In this document: piece by piece, positions 8,198 through 10,377 of the stretch
Position numbering within the stretch: position 1 is the stretch's first letter
Layout of the letters: every line of letters starts with the position of its first letter
Assembly (NCBI RefSeq): GCF_020216685.1
Contig: NZ_JAIWNS010000104.1
Coordinates: 1-10,377 of the forward strand
Source: Methanospirillum hungatei
GTDB taxonomy: Archaea; Halobacteriota; Methanomicrobia; Methanomicrobiales; Methanospirillaceae
Length of the DNA stretch: 10,377 bases
Reading direction: 5' to 3'
Program-made: the position numbers and the translations under genes
The notes under the pieces: model-generated
The model's database searches: none
What the model was told of the DNA's origin: nothing
The model's input: only the letters and a program-made list of their open reading frames with translations

Positions 8198-10222
8198 TCA
8201 GACTCTGAACCGTTCAGTAATCTCTTTCAGACTATTCCCAAGATCATGAAGATCACGAGCGGTCTTTTCCACCTGCCTGGTTACTTCAAGATTATTTTGT
8301 GCCGCAGTTCGAATATTTTCCATCGCCATGGAGATCTGATCCATTACTACAACCTGCTCCTGACTTGAAGCAGTTATCTGAATTCCGGCACGTGCAGCAT
8401 CAGATATTCCCTGATTCAGAACTACAATCGCTTCCTGTGCCTCCTTTGTCAGTTTCATACCCGTTGCAACGGTCTTGGTACCCTGCTCAGTAGAGATTAC
8501 CGTTGAACTGATGCCCCGTTGAATATCTGTCAGAATGTTTCTGATATTTGTTGTTGCCTGTTTTGACTGCTCAGCAAGGTTTTTGATCTCCTGTGCAACG
8601 ACACCAAATCCCTTCCCAAATTCTCCCGCCTTGGCTGCCTCAATCGAGGCATTCACTGCAAGCAGATTTGATTGTTCTGCAATATCAGTAACACTTGCAA
8701 TTATCTCACCGATGGCCTGACTCTGTTCAGACAGGCGAATGACATTTGAAGCAATTGACTCCATCTGCTGGTTGATATGATTCATACCGGTCATAATCTC
8801 TTCAACTGATGCCTGTCCGTTCTTCACAACCTGGTTAACCGCCTGTGACTTTTCAGCAACTGCCTTTGCTTTCTGATTGGTAACCTCACTAGTTTTGCGT
8901 ACCTCTTCCACAGTTGCCGACGTTTCATTGACTGCAGACGCAGTTTCTGCGGTACTGGAAGACAGCTGAGCAGTGACTGATAAAATCTCTGTGGATGCAG
9001 CAGAGAGAACATTCACACCCTGATACAATTCATCATTCATGATCGTCATCATTCTGGACAGTTCAATACCAATCCTGTTCAGGGCTTCTTTAAAGGTTAC
9101 ATATTCACCTTTCACATGGAGTTTCTCATCAACCCGGGCAGTAAAATTCCCTGCAGCATATTCACCAGATACCCGCATTGCCTCATGCACCGGTTCAATG
9201 ACGGCGTCAAGGGTTTTGTTCACTTCTTCTACAATTCTTCTAAAGTCTCCCTGATGGCGTGATGTATCAGCCCTGATATCAAGCCTGCCTTCCACCGCTG
9301 CTTCTGAAAGCATACGGACATCGGCTATCATCAGATTGACGGCTTCAATACACTGATTCAGATTGTTCTTGATAAGTGAGAAATCCCCCCTTGCTTCCTC
9401 GGTAATCTTATCAGGAATATCCCCATATGAAATCCGTTCAACATATTCAGCAGCAATATTCAGCGGTCCGATGATCGCATCCAGCATCTGATTAATTCCC
9501 CTAAACATATCTCTGCTGTATCCGGTATATTTGGAGATATCTACCCGGTAATCAAGATTACCTGCAATACCATTGGATATAAGCAATTCAATGTCACGAT
9601 TCCTTTCGTTAAGAATGGTGATAAGATTATTCAGGTTGGTTTTTATCTCTTCGAAAGACCCGGCAAAAGGTTCAGTAATGAGCGGCGGGATTGTTCCATG
9701 GGCCATTTCATTAATATACTCAGCCGTAATCCCCATTGGTCTGACATATGCATCAAGCGTAGAATTCATACCGTCAATGATCTTTTGAAAGTCTCCTTCA
9801 TGTTTATCAGCATTGACCCGGTATGCCAGCTCACCTTTTACTGCAGCTTCAGAGAGCGTGTGTGCATCCTCTACCATGGTAGCGATGTGAGTTCCCATGT
9901 CATTCACCGTCTTACCTAATACTCCGATCTCATCATTCCGAACCAGGTCCACCCGTGCAGTACTGTCTCCCCGTCCAATTCTCACTGCCACATCCATAAG
10001 TTCAGTTAAGGGACTGGTAATATTCCGGGTCAGAATATAAGCAACCAATAGGGAAATAATTCCAACACCGGTTCCGACGACAAGTATAATGAGAATGAGA
10101 GAATTCTTTTCAGCTTCAGCAGCCTCTATGGTTTTTTGTGCACCATGCAGAAGTGAATCCTTAAGAGCGGAGAACGTAGCTTCAGTTGCACGCCTGGCTT
10201 CAGCATGTTCTCCCCCATTCAT
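8198..10222 (-). CDS. Methyl-accepting chemotaxis protein with poly-HAMP stalk (N-terminal sensor incomplete)
   Basis: This receptor drives CheA. From the ATG at 10222 the reading frame gives 674 residues: a helical tail of a sensor domain (1-40), one membrane helix (about 41-65), a first HAMP (about 66-118), three long HAMP-type repeats (about 120-201, 210-292 and 301-388), and the signalling hairpin (about 402-674) with the conserved tip [16 protein letters not shown] (519-534) followed by FGKGFGVVA. Candidate methylation stretches lie around 424-441 and 597-635. No C-terminal CheR-tethering pentapeptide is present; the chain ends in RFRV. A normal MCP of this class has a first membrane helix and a sensor of about 150 residues before the single helix seen here, and both are missing. 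The frame stays open and receptor-like for 27 codons before the ATG, which has no good ribosome binding site, so this ATG is probably not the native start. See the entry at 10223-10376. Family assignment is secure; whether a working receptor is made is uncertain. Confidence 0.93.
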   Translation of the reverse strand: MNGGEHAEARRATEATFSALKDSLLHGAQKTIEAAEAEKNSLILIILVVGTGVGIISLLVAYILTRNITSPLTELMDVAVRIGRGDSTARVDLVRNDEIGVLGKTVNDMGTHIATMVEDAHTLSEAAVKGELAYRVNADKHEGDFQKIIDGMNSTLDAYVRPMGITAEYINEMAHGTIPPLITEPFAGSFEEIKTNLNNLITILNERNRDIELLISNGIAGNLDYRVDISKYTGYSRDMFRGINQMLDAIIGPLNIAAEYVERISYGDIPDKITEEARGDFSLIKNNLNQCIEAVNLMIADVRMLSEAAVEGRLDIRADTSRHQGDFRRIVEEVNKTLDAVIEPVHEAMRVSGEYAAGNFTARVDEKLHVKGEYVTFKEALNRIGIELSRMMTIMNDELYQGVNVLSAASTEILSVTAQLSSSTAETASAVNETSATVEEVRKTSEVTNQKAKAVAEKSQAVNQVVKNGQASVEEIMTGMNHINQQMESIASNVIRLSEQSQAIGEIIASVTDIAEQSNLLAVNASIEAAKAGEFGKGFGVVAQEIKNLAEQSKQATTNIRNILTDIQRGISSTVISTEQGTKTVATGMKLTKEAQEAIVVLNQGISDAARAGIQITASSQEQVVVMDQISMAMENIRTAAQNNLEVTRQVEKTARDLHDLGNSLKEITERFRV
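9059..10027 (-). repeat. Poly-HAMP array: one HAMP plus three repeats of about 90 residues in the MCP
   Basis: Within the MCP, residues 66-388 form a signal-transmitting stalk. After the first HAMP, three units recur at a spacing of about 90 residues (starting near 120, 210 and 301). Each has a G-x-L-x-x-R-V/A-D-like element ([27 protein letters not shown]), then an N-x-x-L/M-D-A turn ([24 protein letters not shown]), then P and a helix ending in a G-rich second element (HGTIP, YGDIP, AGNFT). This looks like alternating canonical and divergent HAMP pairs, about seven HAMPs in all. The repeats are divergent at DNA level, so this is an old protein repeat and not a fresh DNA duplication. Confidence 0.8.
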
Positions 10223-10376
10223 GATAGAAATTTTTGCTTCCCGTTCTTTCCCGCTTTTTTCCAGCTCAAATACCTGGAGAGCAGCTTTTTTACATGAAAA
10301 ACCCTATTGGGGAAATCCCTCAAGGCCCTTAATATTCCTGAGGATCAGGCTTATTAAGAGTCTTGGTTACTTCACA
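10223..10376 (-). pseudogene. Disrupted 5' part of the MCP gene: sensor-domain remnant in two frames
   Basis: Directly before the MCP ATG the same frame continues for 27 codons (10223-10303), including [14 protein letters not shown], which reads like the last sensor helices of a four-helix-bundle MCP. It then meets a TAG at 10304-10306. Upstream, a different frame (offset by one) is open from the window edge at 10376 to a TAA at 10329-10331 and ends in VTKTLNKPDPQEY, also helix-bundle-like. Reading across the break, the MCP frame just upstream of the TAG gives IKGLEGF, which would follow naturally after QEY. The simplest reading is one gene broken by a small indel near 10330 plus a nonsense change at 10304, or assembly errors at those points. 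The other reading is that the upstream frame is the tail of a separate gene. The window ends too soon to decide. Confidence 0.55.
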
Positions 10377-10377
10377 G

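Noticed and set aside
10297..10312. CCC-AATA-GGG followed by TTTTT on the minus strand, terminator-like
   Set aside because: The stem is three pairs only, and the segment continues receptor-like coding sequence; it is better explained as disrupted MCP coding sequence.

Overview
The window looks like chromosomal DNA of a methanogenic euryarchaeon. A Methanospirillum-like member of the Methanomicrobiales fits best. The reasons are an archaeal single-subunit MCM replicative helicase, moderate GC, AAGGAGG-type ribosome binding sites, a TATA-like element before mcm, and a complete chemosensory gene set that probably came originally from bacteria. The species call is inference and was not tested by any search.

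All six genes lie on the minus strand, so transcription runs from high to low coordinates. In that order they are: a methyl-accepting chemotaxis protein with a long poly-HAMP stalk (8198-10222, with broken coding sequence continuing to the window edge at 10377); a hybrid CheA with a C-terminal receiver domain (5896-8190); the methylesterase CheB (4847-5899); two REC-histidine kinase proteins (3495-4850 and 2201-3502); and mcm (19-2139). The five signalling genes are packed with a 7-nt gap, a 4-nt ATGA overlap, a 4-nt GTGA overlap and an 8-nt overlap, so they almost certainly form one translationally coupled operon. The only real intergenic gap is 61 nt, before mcm. No stretch over 300 bases lacks a gene, and I saw no tRNA, rRNA, CRISPR or insertion sequence.

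The likely signal path is MCP -> CheA (HPt, ATPase, CheW-like domain, own REC) -> CheB for adaptation, plus two REC-HK proteins that replace a free CheY. The layout recalls Wsp/Frz-type (alternative cellular function) systems more than a swimming-motility system. Here, however, the expected output regulator is replaced by two further kinases, so the final target is not visible. No cheR, stand-alone cheW, cheY, cheC or cheD is present; some may lie upstream of the window.

The points most worth checking are the apparent frame disruption in the sensor domain of the MCP, its repeated HAMP-pair array, the two REC-HK paralogues that share a front half but have different kinase cores, and the four-receiver, three-kinase layout.
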